The notes beneath the pieces are model-generated. The model was not told where the DNA came from. It ran no database searches and saw nothing but the letters and a program-made list of their open reading frames with translations. A program made the position numbers and the translations under genes. From assembly GCF_022565475.1 (NCBI RefSeq), contig NZ_JAIUMR010000008.1, positions 1 through 64,000 of the forward strand: a DNA stretch of 64,000 bases. Direction: 5' to 3'. Of the stretch, positions 1-10,023 are shown piece by piece (the stretch's first letter is position 1; the number at the start of each line of letters is the position of its first letter). The stretch comes from Aliidiomarina sp. Lineage in GTDB: Bacteria > Pseudomonadota > Gammaproteobacteria > Enterobacterales > Alteromonadaceae.

Positions 1-208
1 TACCGAAGTAGCTTTGGTCGATGCAGTTCTGATGCAAGTGCCCACACAGATTGCTTGGCTTGATATATTGTTAAAGAACGTTTTGCTTCGGAGCTTGCCG
101 AAGCAGGGAAGCGAATTTTACGCTACCTACCGAAGAAGTCAAGAGCTTGTAAATGATTTTTTCAAGTCTTTCCTCTGTGTTGCCAGTTCTCCCTGACAAC
201 GGATGCGC
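1..208 (-). ncRNA. rRNA operon leader (upstream of 16S rRNA)
   Basis: Read on the minus strand this stretch matches the enterobacterial 16S rRNA leader. A boxA antitermination element (GTTCTTTAACAA, 68-79) is followed by the conserved run ending in CAATCTGTGTGGGCACT. A 7-bp hairpin (85-104) lies just upstream of boxA, in the place of boxB. The 16S gene itself lies beyond the left edge, so only the leader is seen here. Transcription runs leftwards out of the window. Confidence 0.85.
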
Positions 209-260
209 ATTATAGAGATCCCAGCGTCTTGATCAAGCACTTTTTTCAAGTTTTTTAGCG
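209..260 (-). promoter_or_regulatory. rRNA operon P1-type promoter
   Basis: On the minus strand a -35 TTGATC (231-236) and a perfect -10 TATAAT (209-214) are separated by 16 bp, the spacing typical of rrn P1 promoters. A GC-rich discriminator (GCGCATCC) follows. The upstream bases 239-260 are A/T runs that resemble an UP element. The start site is predicted near 202. Confidence 0.8.
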
Positions 261-280
261 TTTGCCGAGATAATAACCAA

Positions 281-320
281 AATGCCCCGAAAGTGATTAA
301 AAACCACACTTCAGGGCATT
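281..320 (-). terminator. Hairpin downstream of pssA
   Basis: An imperfect inverted repeat pairs AATGCCC near 281 with GGGCATT near 314-320. It lies between the end of pssA and the rrn promoter. The T-run on the minus strand is weak, so termination strength is uncertain. Confidence 0.5.
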
Positions 321-395
321 GTTATTAACATTTCGTCTACATTGAAAGTACCTTGTGGGTACACTCAAATAGACGACTTTCTACTGCGGAAAGAG

Positions 396-1241
396 CTATT
401 CTTTTGATTTATCGTTCACTTCCTCAGCTTTAACCTCTTTTTCACTGCTTTTCTCTTTGCTTGCTTTGACCGAAGCCTCTGCTTTATTCGTGCCGTCTTC
501 TTGTGGGTCGCCTAAGATGTGCTCCAACTTTAACTTGCTGACACTTTTTATGGTCATCACTGGGCCCGAGATCGCATAGATAGTAAAAAGAATAAACAGA
601 ACAATAGCCGGTGCTGTAGCGACAACGACAAAAATAAGGACCACCAGCAAGAGAACGAGGAAGTTTACGTTTTCGCGCCAATCAAGATCTTTAAATGAAT
701 GGTACTTAAAGTTACTCACCATGAGCAAACCACAGGCGATCGTGAAGAAAACAACAATATAACTTACTGAATCAGGATCGATCTCATAGCGCGCACCGAC
801 CCAAACTAAACCGGCAACAATTGCTGCCGCACTAGGAATCGCTAAACCTTGGAAATATTTCTTGTCCGCAGTGCCGTGCGCTGTATTGAAACGTGCTAAC
901 CGCAATGCACCACCGGCAACAAAGATAAACGCAGCCAGCCAACCGAGCTTGCCTACATCATGTAGCGCCCAATTATAAGCGACTAATGCAGGTGCAATGC
1001 CAAAAGAGACGATATCGGCCATGGAGTCATACTCAGCACCAAACTCACTTTGTGTATTGGTTAGTCGTGCAACTCGGCCATCAAGACCGTCAAATACCAT
1101 GGCAACAAAGATTGCGATAGCCGCAAGTTGGAAATCACCATTCATTGACGCAACAATTGCGTAAAAGCCAGAAAATAATCCAGCTGTAGTCAGTAAGTTT
1201 GGTAACAAATAGATACCACGACGTTTATTTTGTTCTGGCAT
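396..1241 (-). CDS. pssA: CDP-diacylglycerol--serine O-phosphatidyltransferase
   Basis: This 281-residue integral membrane enzyme makes phosphatidylserine from CDP-diacylglycerol and serine, the committed step to phosphatidylethanolamine. The CDP-alcohol phosphotransferase signature DGxxARx8GxxxDxxxD is intact near residues 52-74 (DGRVAR, then G, D and D at the right spacing). Several hydrophobic segments follow. It belongs to the multi-pass PssA type seen in Bacillus and many proteobacteria, not the peripheral E. coli type. The last ~40 residues are a Lys/Glu-rich charged tail, which is unusual and probably cytoplasmic. An AGGA ribosome site lies 8 nt before the ATG. Confidence 0.9.
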   Translation of the reverse strand: MPEQNKRRGIYLLPNLLTTAGLFSGFYAIVASMNGDFQLAAIAIFVAMVFDGLDGRVARLTNTQSEFGAEYDSMADIVSFGIAPALVAYNWALHDVGKLGWLAAFIFVAGGALRLARFNTAHGTADKKYFQGLAIPSAAAIVAGLVWVGARYEIDPDSVSYIVVFFTIACGLLMVSNFKYHSFKDLDWRENVNFLVLLLVVLIFVVVATAPAIVLFILFTIYAISGPVMTIKSVSKLKLEHILGDPQEDGTNKAEASVKASKEKSSEKEVKAEEVNDKSKE

Positions 1242-1407
1242 AGAGAGTCCTGAGTGGCCACAAATATTGAATTGCTAATTTCTTAGCATACCATGAACAT
1301 CTGATGGGATGCCAAGTCTCCGTTTACCGCAGACTGAACCTGACTGTGCAGTTTAGTGTCGGTGTGCTTCGCTTCAACGTCTTGGCAATAATAAAACATC
1401 GCTAAAG

Positions 1408-1446
1408 AAAAGCGCGGGTACACACAAAGGTATACCCGCGCTTTTT
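1408..1446 (-). terminator. Terminator of clpB
   Basis: A strong hairpin pairs AAAGCGCGGGTA with TACCCGCGCTTT and is flanked by T-rich sequence on both strands. It lies 12 bases after the clpB stop and can end clpB transcripts. Confidence 0.8.
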
Positions 1447-1457
1447 CAGCTATAAAA

Positions 1458-4034
1458 TTAGCCTTGTCGCATCACTAAGCCATCATCACCGGCATCGACG
1501 TAGATCTCCACTCCGGGAACAAACTCACCCGCAAGTATTTTCTGCGCTAACGGGTTTTCCAGCTCCGCTTGAATTGCGCGTTTCAATGGGCGCGCACCAT
1601 ACACAGGATCGAATCCTGCTTTACCGAGTTGAGCCAGAGCCGCGTCGGAAATTACTAAACGGTAATCGCGATCGGCTAAGCGTTTAAACAAACGTTGTAA
1701 TTGAATTTTCGCAATTCTTTGAATGTGTTCATTGTCCAACGGATGAAACACAACGGTTTCGTCAATTCGGTTTAAAAACTCAGGCCGGAATGAGCTGGTT
1801 AACACATCCTGCAGCATGGCTTTCATGCCGTCATAATCTACCTGCCCCGCGTGCTCTTGAATCAAGTGCGAACCTAAGTTTGAGGTCATAATAATGACCG
1901 TATTACGAAAGTCGACTGTACGTCCCTGACCATCGGTCAAACGCCCATCATCCAATACTTGTAAAAGGATATTGAAAACGTCTGGGTGCGCCTTTTCAAC
2001 TTCATCAAGTAAGATCACTGAGTACGGGCGACGTCGAACAGCTTCAGTTAAGTAGCCGCCTTCTTCATAGCCTACGTATCCCGGAGGCGCGCCAACTAGA
2101 CGTGAGACCGAGTGCTTCTCCATAAACTCCGACATATCAATCCGAACCATTGCGTCATCGGTATCGAACATGAAGTGCGCCAGCGCTTTGCATAACTCAG
2201 TTTTACCGACCCCGGTTGGTCCTAAAAAGAGGAACGAACCAATTGGCCGATCTGGGTCACTCAAACCAGCTCGAGAGCGACGAATCGCATTGGCGACAGC
2301 CACGACCGCCTCATGCTGACCGACAACCCGCTGATGTAAATTGGTCTCCATCTGCAACAACTTATCACGCTCGCCCTCCAGCATTTTCGCCACGGGAATG
2401 CCGGTCCAACGCGATAGCACCTCGGCAATCTCTTCATCAGTAACACGATTACGCAGCAACGACATCTCTTGCATTTCTGCATTCAGAGCCGCTTCAAGTT
2501 TTCGCTCGAGGTCTGGAATTTTGCCGTATTGCAATTCGGCCATACGATTCAAGTCGCGGGCACGATTTGCAGCTTCTAACTCAATTCGTGCTTGGTCGAG
2601 TTGTTCCTTAATGTGCTGATGCCCCTGCACGGCAAGTTTTTCGCTGTTCCAAACTTCTTCAAGATCGGCATAGCTTTTTTCCAGCGATGTCATTTCCTCT
2701 TCCAAAGCCTCGCGCCGCTTTTTACTCGCGTCGTCCTTTTCTTTCGCCAACGCTTGGCGCTCTAACTTAAGCTGAATGATTCTGCGCTCAAGGCGATCAA
2801 GTTCTTCAGGCTTGGAGTCCATTTGCATCCGAATACTTGATGCGGCTTCATCTATAAGGTCAATTGCTTTGTCCGGTAGTTGACGATCGCTGATATAACG
2901 ATGTGACAAGGTAGCTGCCGCGACAATCGCAGGATCAGTAATTTCAACCGAATGATGGATCTCATACTTTTCTTTCAAACCACGCAGTATCGCGATGGTG
3001 TCTTCAACGGACGGCTCATCGACCAAAACTTTTTGGAAGCGGCGCTCAAGCGCAGCATCTTTTTCAATATATTGACGGTACTCGTTTAAGGTGGTCGCAC
3101 CCACGCAATGCAATTCACCGCGGGCTAATGCAGGTTTAAGCATATTACCCGCATCCATTGCACCTTCCGCTTTACCCGCACCGACCATGGTGTGTAACTC
3201 ATCAATAAAGAGAATGACGTTACCTTCTTCTTGCTGTAGCTCATTCAGAACGGCCTTTAAACGTTCTTCGAATTCACCGCGATATTTCGCACCGGCGAGC
3301 AAAGCACCAAGGTCGAGAGATAAAACGCGCTTATGTTTGAGACCCTCGGGCACCTCACCATTAATAATTCGTTGCGCCAACCCTTCAACAATGGCGGTTT
3401 TACCCACACCGGGTTCACCGATAAGGACAGGGTTGTTTTTGGTTCGACGTTGCAAAACTTGAATGGCTCGACGGATCTCTTCATCACGCCCAATCACCGG
3501 ATCGAGTTTTCCTTGCTCGGCACGCTCGGTCAAATCAATCGTGTATTTTTGCAATGCCTGCCGTTGCTCTTCTGCATTTGGGTCATCAACATTTTGGCCT
3601 TTGCGCATGTCTGCAATCACCTTTTCAACTTGATTAACTGTGACTCCTTGGCTCTTCAGGAGTCCACCGAGCTTTCCTTTGTCTTCGGTAGCAGCAAGGA
3701 TAAATAGCTCACTAGAAATATAACTATCTTGACGTTTTTGCGCGTGTTTATCGCACAAATTAAGGAGATTAATGGTGTCTCGCGACACTTGCACATCACC
3801 ACCGGTGCCCTGCACTTCTGGAAGCGATTCAAGTAACTTGGTCAATTCACTGCGGAAAGTCGCTATATTAATACCGAGCTGTTGCAGCAAAGGTCGCACA
3901 GTGCCACCGTCCTGATTTAACAGGGCAAGCATAATATGGACGGGTTCGATAAATTGATGGTCTCGCCCAAGCGCCATGGATTGGGCTTCTGCAATAGCAG
4001 ATTGAAATTTACTGGTTAGACGATCCATTCGCAT
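1458..4034 (-). CDS. clpB: ATP-dependent disaggregase chaperone ClpB
   Basis: This 858-residue hexameric AAA+ protein extracts polypeptides from aggregates together with DnaK. It has the N-terminal Clp repeats (about 1-145), a first AAA domain with Walker A GEPGVGKT (near 206), a coiled-coil middle domain (about 410-520) and a second AAA domain with Walker A GPTGVGKT (near 605) and GYVG pore loop. Length and sequence closely follow E. coli ClpB (857 aa). An in-frame GTG 12 bases further upstream would take in the Shine-Dalgarno (GTGAGG), so the ATG at 4034 giving [10 protein letters not shown] is preferred. A sigma-32 type promoter precedes it. Confidence 0.97.
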   Translation of the reverse strand: MRMDRLTSKFQSAIAEAQSMALGRDHQFIEPVHIMLALLNQDGGTVRPLLQQLGINIATFRSELTKLLESLPEVQGTGGDVQVSRDTINLLNLCDKHAQKRQDSYISSELFILAATEDKGKLGGLLKSQGVTVNQVEKVIADMRKGQNVDDPNAEEQRQALQKYTIDLTERAEQGKLDPVIGRDEEIRRAIQVLQRRTKNNPVLIGEPGVGKTAIVEGLAQRIINGEVPEGLKHKRVLSLDLGALLAGAKYRGEFEERLKAVLNELQQEEGNVILFIDELHTMVGAGKAEGAMDAGNMLKPALARGELHCVGATTLNEYRQYIEKDAALERRFQKVLVDEPSVEDTIAILRGLKEKYEIHHSVEITDPAIVAAATLSHRYISDRQLPDKAIDLIDEAASSIRMQMDSKPEELDRLERRIIQLKLERQALAKEKDDASKKRREALEEEMTSLEKSYADLEEVWNSEKLAVQGHQHIKEQLDQARIELEAANRARDLNRMAELQYGKIPDLERKLEAALNAEMQEMSLLRNRVTDEEIAEVLSRWTGIPVAKMLEGERDKLLQMETNLHQRVVGQHEAVVAVANAIRRSRAGLSDPDRPIGSFLFLGPTGVGKTELCKALAHFMFDTDDAMVRIDMSEFMEKHSVSRLVGAPPGYVGYEEGGYLTEAVRRRPYSVILLDEVEKAHPDVFNILLQVLDDGRLTDGQGRTVDFRNTVIIMTSNLGSHLIQEHAGQVDYDGMKAMLQDVLTSSFRPEFLNRIDETVVFHPLDNEHIQRIAKIQLQRLFKRLADRDYRLVISDAALAQLGKAGFDPVYGARPLKRAIQAELENPLAQKILAGEFVPGVEIYVDAGDDGLVMRQG

Positions 4035-4072
4035 GCTGTACCTCACAAAAAGCTGACAAATACCTATGTCAC

Positions 4073-4102
4073 TAATGTGGGTATGATTTGAACAGTTTCA
4101 AG
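4073..4102 (-). promoter_or_regulatory. Sigma-32 (heat shock) promoter of clpB
   Basis: On the minus strand CTTGAAA (4096-4102) and CCCACATTA (4073-4081) are separated by 14 bp. This fits the RpoH consensus CTTGAAA-N11-16-CCCCATnT, and it sits about 40 bp before the clpB start. Confidence 0.8.
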
Positions 4103-4166
4103 GCCTTTATGAATTTTTGTAAACAATTATTTACGAAGGGGTATAGCAAGGTCTAGCTTCTGTCGG

Positions 4167-4898
4167 TTATTCCATCCAGATCAATGAAGCCATACGCCCA
4201 GTCTGGCCATCGCGACGAAATGAAAAGTAATCTTCGGCATTGGCATAGGTGCATATCTGACTTGCTTCGATGGTATTGACGCCAAGCGAGCGCAACGTTT
4301 GGCTGGCAATTGCTGTAAGATCTGCAAGATATTTTTCACCATAAGGCTTAAATGCGGACTCATGTTCTGTATTCAAGTCCAGCATGGCACTGCGCACGTC
4401 GTCACCCACTTCGAAGTGCTCAGAGCCTATTGCAGGACCTAACCAAGCGTGAATACGCTGCGGTGACGAAGAAAATTGCTCAAGTGTGGCACGAATGATT
4501 CCAGCAGCTAGACTGCGCCAGCCACTATGAATCGCGGCAATCTCGCTGCCATCATCAGCAGCAAGTAGAATGGGTAAGCAATCTGCTGTTTGAATCGCTA
4601 ACACGGTTCCTTTCACGTTCGTGTATGAGGCATCGGCTTCGGGGGTGTCGGCACAGGCTCCGGACATAAGACGAACCACCGTATTCTCATGTACTTGATT
4701 CAACCAGCAGGGTTCATGTGGCAATTTTAAGGCTTGGACCAAGCGCTGTCGATTCTTCTGCACTGCAGCGGGAAGATCACCAACATGACTGCCCAGATTT
4801 AGCGAAGCAAACGGTGCCGCACTTACACCACCATGTCGGGTTGTACTAAACGCACGTACGCCGGTTATGGTGTTTAGTTGCGGCGTTAATCCCATCAT
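4167..4898 (-). CDS. pgeF: Peptidoglycan editing factor / purine nucleoside phosphorylase, YfiH family
   Basis: This 243-residue member of the YfiH/LACC1 (DUF152) family carries the metal-binding signatures NQVH (near 67), ADCLP (near 105) and HSGW (near 123), then GPAIG. Family members have been described as purine nucleoside phosphorylase/adenosine deaminase-type enzymes, and PgeF corrects misincorporated amino acids in peptidoglycan precursors. Its ATG overlaps the rluD stop by 4 bp (ATGA), so translation is coupled. The order rluD-pgeF-clpB is the same as in E. coli. A 130-bp gap holding the heat-shock promoter separates it from clpB. Confidence 0.92.
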   Translation of the reverse strand: MMGLTPQLNTITGVRAFSTTRHGGVSAAPFASLNLGSHVGDLPAAVQKNRQRLVQALKLPHEPCWLNQVHENTVVRLMSGACADTPEADASYTNVKGTVLAIQTADCLPILLAADDGSEIAAIHSGWRSLAAGIIRATLEQFSSSPQRIHAWLGPAIGSEHFEVGDDVRSAMLDLNTEHESAFKPYGEKYLADLTAIASQTLRSLGVNTIEASQICTYANAEDYFSFRRDGQTGRMASLIWME

Positions 4899-5863
4899 GC
4901 TTCGCCGTGTTCCTTATAATCCGTGCGGAGAACGCGCAGCAACTCTTGCATATCTTCAGGAAGCGGTGCTGTCCATTCCATCATTTCGCCAGTGCCCGGG
5001 TGAACAAGCGCCAAGCGTGTGGCATGTAATGCTTGGCGATGAAAACCGCGCATCACCTCCATAAACTCTGCCGAGGCTTGTTTTGGCGGACGTGGTCGCC
5101 CACCGTATTGAGGGTCACCCACTAAGGGATAAGACAAATGGGCCATGTGGACGCGAATTTGATGTGTACGGCCACTTTCCAAGCGCAAACGTAAACGCGT
5201 GTGCGCACGAAAACGCTCCGCCACTCGATAATGCGTCGTTGCCGGCTTTCCATTCGGGTGCACGGCCATGTGCGTACGTTTCGTCGGATGACGTCCAATC
5301 GGTGCATTGATTGTGCCGCCGGCGGTCATCACGCCAATCGCTATGGCTTCATACTCACGGGTAATCTCGCGAGCTTGCAACGCTGCAACGAGCGCTGTAT
5401 AGGTCGCGATATTTTTCGCAACCACCATTAATCCAGTCGTTTCTTTGTCGAGTCGATGGACAATTCCAGCGCGCGGCAACTGCTCTACTTGCGGGCAATG
5501 GTGCAGCAATGCATTTAATAACGTCCCATCAGGTGTACCGGCACCTGGGTGCACAACTAGGCCTGCTGGTTTGTTCAACACCAGCAAATCGTCGTCTTCG
5601 TAGACAATATTCAGCGCGATGTCTTGCGGCTCAGAGAACACTTCCGCTTCCAACTCGGCTTGTAAGTCGATCTGTTGACCTGACAATACTTTCTCGCGAG
5701 GTTTAACGACAACAACGCCGTTCACCGAGACCTTACCGTCAAGGATCCAGTTTTTTAAGCGCGAGCGAGAAAAATCAGGGAACAATTCAGCGAGTGCCGA
5801 GTCCAATCGGCTACCCAGTAAATGTTCAGGGACAATTGCTTGTTGTTGGATAATATCAGTCAT
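4895..5863 (-). CDS. rluD: 23S rRNA pseudouridine(1911/1915/1917) synthase
   Basis: This 322-residue RluA-family enzyme modifies the helix 69 loop of 23S rRNA during 50S assembly. An N-terminal S4 RNA-binding domain (SRSRLKNWI..GKVSVNG, about 16-75) precedes the catalytic domain. The motif HRLDKETTGL contains the catalytic Asp near residue 138. The gene is divergent from bamD, the arrangement found in E. coli, and is translationally coupled to pgeF. Confidence 0.95.
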   Translation of the reverse strand: MTDIIQQQAIVPEHLLGSRLDSALAELFPDFSRSRLKNWILDGKVSVNGVVVVKPREKVLSGQQIDLQAELEAEVFSEPQDIALNIVYEDDDLLVLNKPAGLVVHPGAGTPDGTLLNALLHHCPQVEQLPRAGIVHRLDKETTGLMVVAKNIATYTALVAALQAREITREYEAIAIGVMTAGGTINAPIGRHPTKRTHMAVHPNGKPATTHYRVAERFRAHTRLRLRLESGRTHQIRVHMAHLSYPLVGDPQYGGRPRPPKQASAEFMEVMRGFHRQALHATRLALVHPGTGEMMEWTAPLPEDMQELLRVLRTDYKEHGEA

Positions 5864-6038
5864 AGAACCTGTACTTTGTGCCTGCTACTGGCGTGTATTA
5901 GTTGCAGCACGCGGATTCAACGCGCGGCTGTGCATTAATTCGAATGTGCGTTACAATCGCAAATCTGAGACTATTGTACTTCAGATAGCAACAAACATCC
6001 CAGCAATTCAACGGAAATAATAAGAGAACACAACAACC

Positions 6039-6764
6039 ATGAGAGTCGTTTTAACCATTGCAGTTCTTAGTATGCTCGTTTTGAGCGGATGCTCCTCGAA
6101 GCCCGATGACGTTGCTCAACGTTCTCAAGTCGATGAAATGTATCAATTAGCCCAAGGTATGATTCGTAGCGCTCGATTCTCTGATGCCGCCAACGTTTTA
6201 CGTTCAATCAATACTCGCTACCCGTTTGGGCCTTATGCACAACAAGTCCAACTGGACCTTATTTACGTTGAATATAAAACCGGTAACCAAGATCGCGCAT
6301 TAACGGTCATTGACCGTTTCTTATCACTCAACCCGAACCACGCCGATAATGACTACGTCCGCTATATGCGCGGTTTAGTTCATTTGCAAGCTGAAGGTAG
6401 TTTTTTCCAAGACGCTTTTGGTATTGACCGCAGTGACCGCAATCCAGTCTATGCAGAACGAGCGTTTGACGATTTTGCCGAACTGATTCAACGCCATCCG
6501 GACAGCCCTTATGCCGCCGACGCACGTGCGCGCATGGTTGGCATTCAAGCGCGACTGGCGCAACACGAGCTCGCCGCCGCTGAGTATTATTTACGTCGTG
6601 AAGCGTATATGGCTGCTGCCAACCGGGGAATCTATATTATCGATAACTTCCCGAACGTTGTTGAAGTAAAGCGTGCGCTGGAAATTATGATTGAAAGTTA
6701 TGATGCGCTAGGGCTGACGAATCAAGCGAGCGATGCTCGACGCGTTTTAGCGGCTAATTTCTAA
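6039..6764 (+). CDS. bamD: Outer membrane assembly lipoprotein BamD
   Basis: This 241-residue lipoprotein is the essential TPR-type component of the BAM complex, which inserts beta-barrel proteins into the outer membrane. A signal peptide ends in the lipobox LSGC with the lipidated Cys at 18. TPR-like helical repeats follow from about residue 30 (MYQLAQGMI, FGPYAQQVQLDLIY and so on). Its length matches the family (about 245). It is monocistronic, divergent from rluD and ends in a strong terminator. Confidence 0.95.
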   Translation: MRVVLTIAVLSMLVLSGCSSKPDDVAQRSQVDEMYQLAQGMIRSARFSDAANVLRSINTRYPFGPYAQQVQLDLIYVEYKTGNQDRALTVIDRFLSLNPNHADNDYVRYMRGLVHLQAEGSFFQDAFGIDRSDRNPVYAERAFDDFAELIQRHPDSPYAADARARMVGIQARLAQHELAAAEYYLRREAYMAAANRGIYIIDNFPNVVEVKRALEIMIESYDALGLTNQASDARRVLAANF

Positions 6765-6792
6765 GCTCAGCCGCACCGCCCTGAACAACCCA

Positions 6793-7157
<365 letters not shown>

Positions 7158-7165
7158 CTATTGAA

Positions 7166-8785
7166 TCAGTCTTGCATCAAAGCGCCGACATATTGATTGG
7201 TAATTGGGTAACGGCGATCTTTGTTAAAGTTGCGACGGGTCACTTTCGGCCCCGGAGCTCCTTGTTTGCGCTTGTATTCGTTGCGTTCGATCAGACGAAT
7301 CACGTCTTTGACGGTTTGACGGTCATAGCCAAGCGCGACTAAATCAGCAACCGAGAGATCGCGCTCCGCATAACCATCGATTATTTCATCTAACGTGTCA
7401 TACGGTGGCAATGAGTCTTCGTCTTTTTGATCAGGCGCCAACTCTGCCGAAGGTGCTCGGGTAATGACGCGTTCAGGAATTGCCGGTGATAGCGTGTTGC
7501 GATACGTCGACAAACGATAAACGAGTGACTTTGGCAAATCTTTAATCGGTGCAAAGCCACCACACATATCCCCATAGAGGGTGCAATAACCAACAGCGAG
7601 CTCACTTTTATTTCCCGTTGTTAGTAATAAACTACCATATTTATTCGACAGCGCCATCAATAAGACGCCACGACAACGGGCCTGCAAGTTTTCTTCAGTG
7701 GTGTCTTTTGGGGTATCAGCAAACAACGGATTTAAAGTCGTCAAGAAACTTTCGACCATGGGCGCAATCGGCACAATGTCAAATTGACAACCAAGCCACT
7801 TTGCTTGTTCTTCAGCGTCACTAACACTCATTTCTGCGGTATAGTGGTAAGGCATCATCACCGCACGAACCCGATCCGCACCGATCGCATCAACCGCGAG
7901 CGCGAGCGTTAAAGCTGAATCTATCCCACCGGAAAGTCCGAGCAACACTGAGCGAAAGCCATTTTTTTCAACATAGTCACGCAAGGCAAGAACCAATGCT
8001 TGATAGATACTCGCTTCGTTCTCGACAGCTGCCGGTAATTCATAGGCGTGTGGGGTGTGACCAGAAAACTCAACGGATTGATAAGCAGTTTGGCAATGTG
8101 GCAAATGTGCTGAAACCGACCCAGTCGCATCCATCACTAACGAGTTACCATCAAAAACAAGCTCGTCTTGGCCGCCAACTAAGTTCACATAAACCAAGGG
8201 GATTTGATTCTCGACGCAACGCGCTCTCAACACCTGCAAGCGCTGTTCATATTTGTATTCTTCGAACGGCGACGCATTCACCGCAACAAGGATCTCTGCG
8301 CCTGCTGCACGTGCCTGCGCTGCCGGCTCTGGATGCCACAAATCTTCGCAGATCAACAAGCCCAGCTTGGTTCCTTTTAGTTCAAAAACAGTTGCGGAAT
8401 CTCCCGGCTTAAAATAGCGAAGCTCATCAAATACAGCGTAATTGGGGAGTCTTTGCTTGCGATAATGTGCAACCTCTTTGCCATTATGAAAAACACTCAA
8501 CACACTGAAATAATTGCCGTCTTCGTAAAATGGATAACTGACAGCTGCCGCTGTTGTTCGCGTTGCTGCTTTGATACGCTCAAGCTGCTGATTGATTCGA
8601 CGATGAAAGTCGGCTCGCATCAATAAATCTTCGGGTGGATATCCGCACAGCGCGAACTCTGGGAAAACAATCAGATCATCTTGGCTGTTGGCAGCTATAG
8701 CGGCAATCATCTGATCCGTATTGGCAGCAAGCGCTCCCACAGTTGCATTGATTTGAGCAAGACAGATTCGCAAGGACGTCGACAT
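7166..8785 (-). CDS. nadE: Glutamine-dependent NAD+ synthase
   Basis: This two-domain enzyme of about 539 residues amidates nicotinate adenine dinucleotide to NAD+ with ammonia from glutamine. The N-terminal nitrilase-type glutaminase domain carries the catalytic Cys in CEDLWHP (near 146). The C-terminal synthetase domain has the PP-loop SGGIDSAL (near 283). The reading frame is open to 8851, but that start would overlap the preceding gene. The ATG at 8785 begins MSTSLRICLAQINATVG, where the nitrilase fold begins, and has a GAGA-type ribosome site. Confidence 0.95.
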   Translation of the reverse strand: MSTSLRICLAQINATVGALAANTDQMIAAIAANSQDDLIVFPEFALCGYPPEDLLMRADFHRRINQQLERIKAATRTTAAAVSYPFYEDGNYFSVLSVFHNGKEVAHYRKQRLPNYAVFDELRYFKPGDSATVFELKGTKLGLLICEDLWHPEPAAQARAAGAEILVAVNASPFEEYKYEQRLQVLRARCVENQIPLVYVNLVGGQDELVFDGNSLVMDATGSVSAHLPHCQTAYQSVEFSGHTPHAYELPAAVENEASIYQALVLALRDYVEKNGFRSVLLGLSGGIDSALTLALAVDAIGADRVRAVMMPYHYTAEMSVSDAEEQAKWLGCQFDIVPIAPMVESFLTTLNPLFADTPKDTTEENLQARCRGVLLMALSNKYGSLLLTTGNKSELAVGYCTLYGDMCGGFAPIKDLPKSLVYRLSTYRNTLSPAIPERVITRAPSAELAPDQKDEDSLPPYDTLDEIIDGYAERDLSVADLVALGYDRQTVKDVIRLIERNEYKRKQGAPGPKVTRRNFNKDRRYPITNQYVGALMQD

Positions 8786-8847
8786 GAGGTTCTCTTCACT
8801 AGAAATAAACGGCGCAATCATAGCTGAAGCGCTGAAACGGGGCAAAT

Positions 8848-9381
8848 TCAAAGCGCGGTAGCGGACAAAGGAAACACATCATCGCCACTGCGCAGTACAT
8901 ACTCAGTTTGCTCTTTTGTGATTTGCTCTTCAGCGATTTCGGCCCATTGATAATAAACATTTCGATGCACCCGCGCGTAAAGTTTATCGCGAATCATCAC
9001 GGCGGGCTGATCGTGAATGATCAGTAATGGATGTTCTTGCGAAAGAAGATAGGACTCACCAATATTCGTTTCAACTTGAATTAAATTGTGCGCCATCTCT
9101 GTGGGAACATGCGCCCAGGACACAATGAGGAAAGGAAGGTCTTCAACTTGAATGCGAACTTTTTCAACCGGAGTGACCAGAAAGAACTCATCACCTTCTT
9201 GTTTAAGGACCGAAGCAAACAAGCGAACAAGCGGCTGACGGGTGATTTCCGATCCCATATAGAACCAGCACCCATCCGCTTTAATGACAATATCGATGTC
9301 ACCACAAAAGGCAGGATTCCATCGCTCAACCGGCGCCTTATGTTGAACCTCTAATTGCTGTTGTAACTGCTGTAAATTCAT
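8848..9381 (-). CDS. DUF1285 family protein
   Basis: This 177-residue soluble protein is of the DUF1285 family, which is found near core genes in many proteobacteria and has no established reaction. The family pattern is visible: W-NPAFCGDIDIVIKADGCWFYMGSEI, then RLFASVLKQE and a closing DVFPL. There is no signal peptide or membrane segment. It sits 33 bp after the response regulator and 62 bp before nadE, so it is probably co-transcribed. The ribosome site AAGGAT supports the start. Confidence 0.85.
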   Translation of the reverse strand: MNLQQLQQQLEVQHKAPVERWNPAFCGDIDIVIKADGCWFYMGSEITRQPLVRLFASVLKQEGDEFFLVTPVEKVRIQVEDLPFLIVSWAHVPTEMAHNLIQVETNIGESYLLSQEHPLLIIHDQPAVMIRDKLYARVHRNVYYQWAEIAEEQITKEQTEYVLRSGDDVFPLSATAL

Positions 9382-9414
9382 CTGCGATCCTTGGGTTAAG
9401 TCAAGAGACCCGCA

Positions 9415-10023
9415 TTAACCTTGGCGCAAGAGATACCAGAGCGTCGCTTCCGTTCGATTCGACACTTTTATCGCTTTAAAAATTGCCGACAAGTGCACTC
9501 GAATTGTCCCTTCGGTGATCCCTAAAATGCTCGCGATCTCTTTATTCGACAAGCCCTGCGCTAATAATTGCATGATTTCGCGCTGGCGTGGCGACAATTT
9601 CCGCTCAGCCTCTGAAGGCGCATTCGACCCGATTGCGCGCACATCAGGCAGGTAGGGTTTATTCTGTAGCAAACCATGAATTGCTAACTTGACCTCTTCA
9701 GCACTCGAATTCTTGCACAAGTAGCTTTGCGCACCTTGAAACAAAGCCGGCTGCACATCCCCGCTTGCTTCGCGCCAAGTAAACAAGGCAATGTGTGACT
9801 CAGGAGCAGACTGCTTTAACGTATTTGCAATGTAACGATGATCACAGTCAGGCAAATCTAACTCGGTAAAAATCAAATCGAACGTCTCACCCGATTCAAG
9901 GTAGTCCCGGGCAATCGCCATAGTGGTTGCTTCATAGATAGCGATCGAGCCTGGCTGGGCTGTGATTAAATGAATCAGCCCTGTGCGCGTAATAAATTGT
10001 GGATCAATAATTAAAATCTTCAT
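9415..10023 (-). CDS. NarL/LuxR-family response regulator with atypical receiver
   Basis: This 202-residue protein has an N-terminal receiver (1-120) and a C-terminal LuxR-type helix-turn-helix (about 140-200; LSPRQREIMQLLAQGLSNKEIASILGITEGT). Aligned with NarL (DLILLDLNMP), the phosphoacceptor position here is Glu54 (DLIFTELDLP). The acidic pocket has one Asp (D7, followed by Pro) where there are usually two. The conserved Thr (LFTW) and Lys (LCK) remain. It may be active without phosphorylation, which is inference. No sensor kinase is adjacent. It heads a leftward unit with the DUF1285 gene, nadE and glnB. Confidence 0.85.
   Translation of the reverse strand: MKILIIDPQFITRTGLIHLITAQPGSIAIYEATTMAIARDYLESGETFDLIFTELDLPDCDHRYIANTLKQSAPESHIALFTWREASGDVQPALFQGAQSYLCKNSSAEEVKLAIHGLLQNKPYLPDVRAIGSNAPSEAERKLSPRQREIMQLLAQGLSNKEIASILGITEGTIRVHLSAIFKAIKVSNRTEATLWYLLRQG

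Noticed and set aside
3091..3707. Long open frames opposite clpB
   Set aside because: They are antisense shadows of a highly conserved gene, without ribosome sites or family features.
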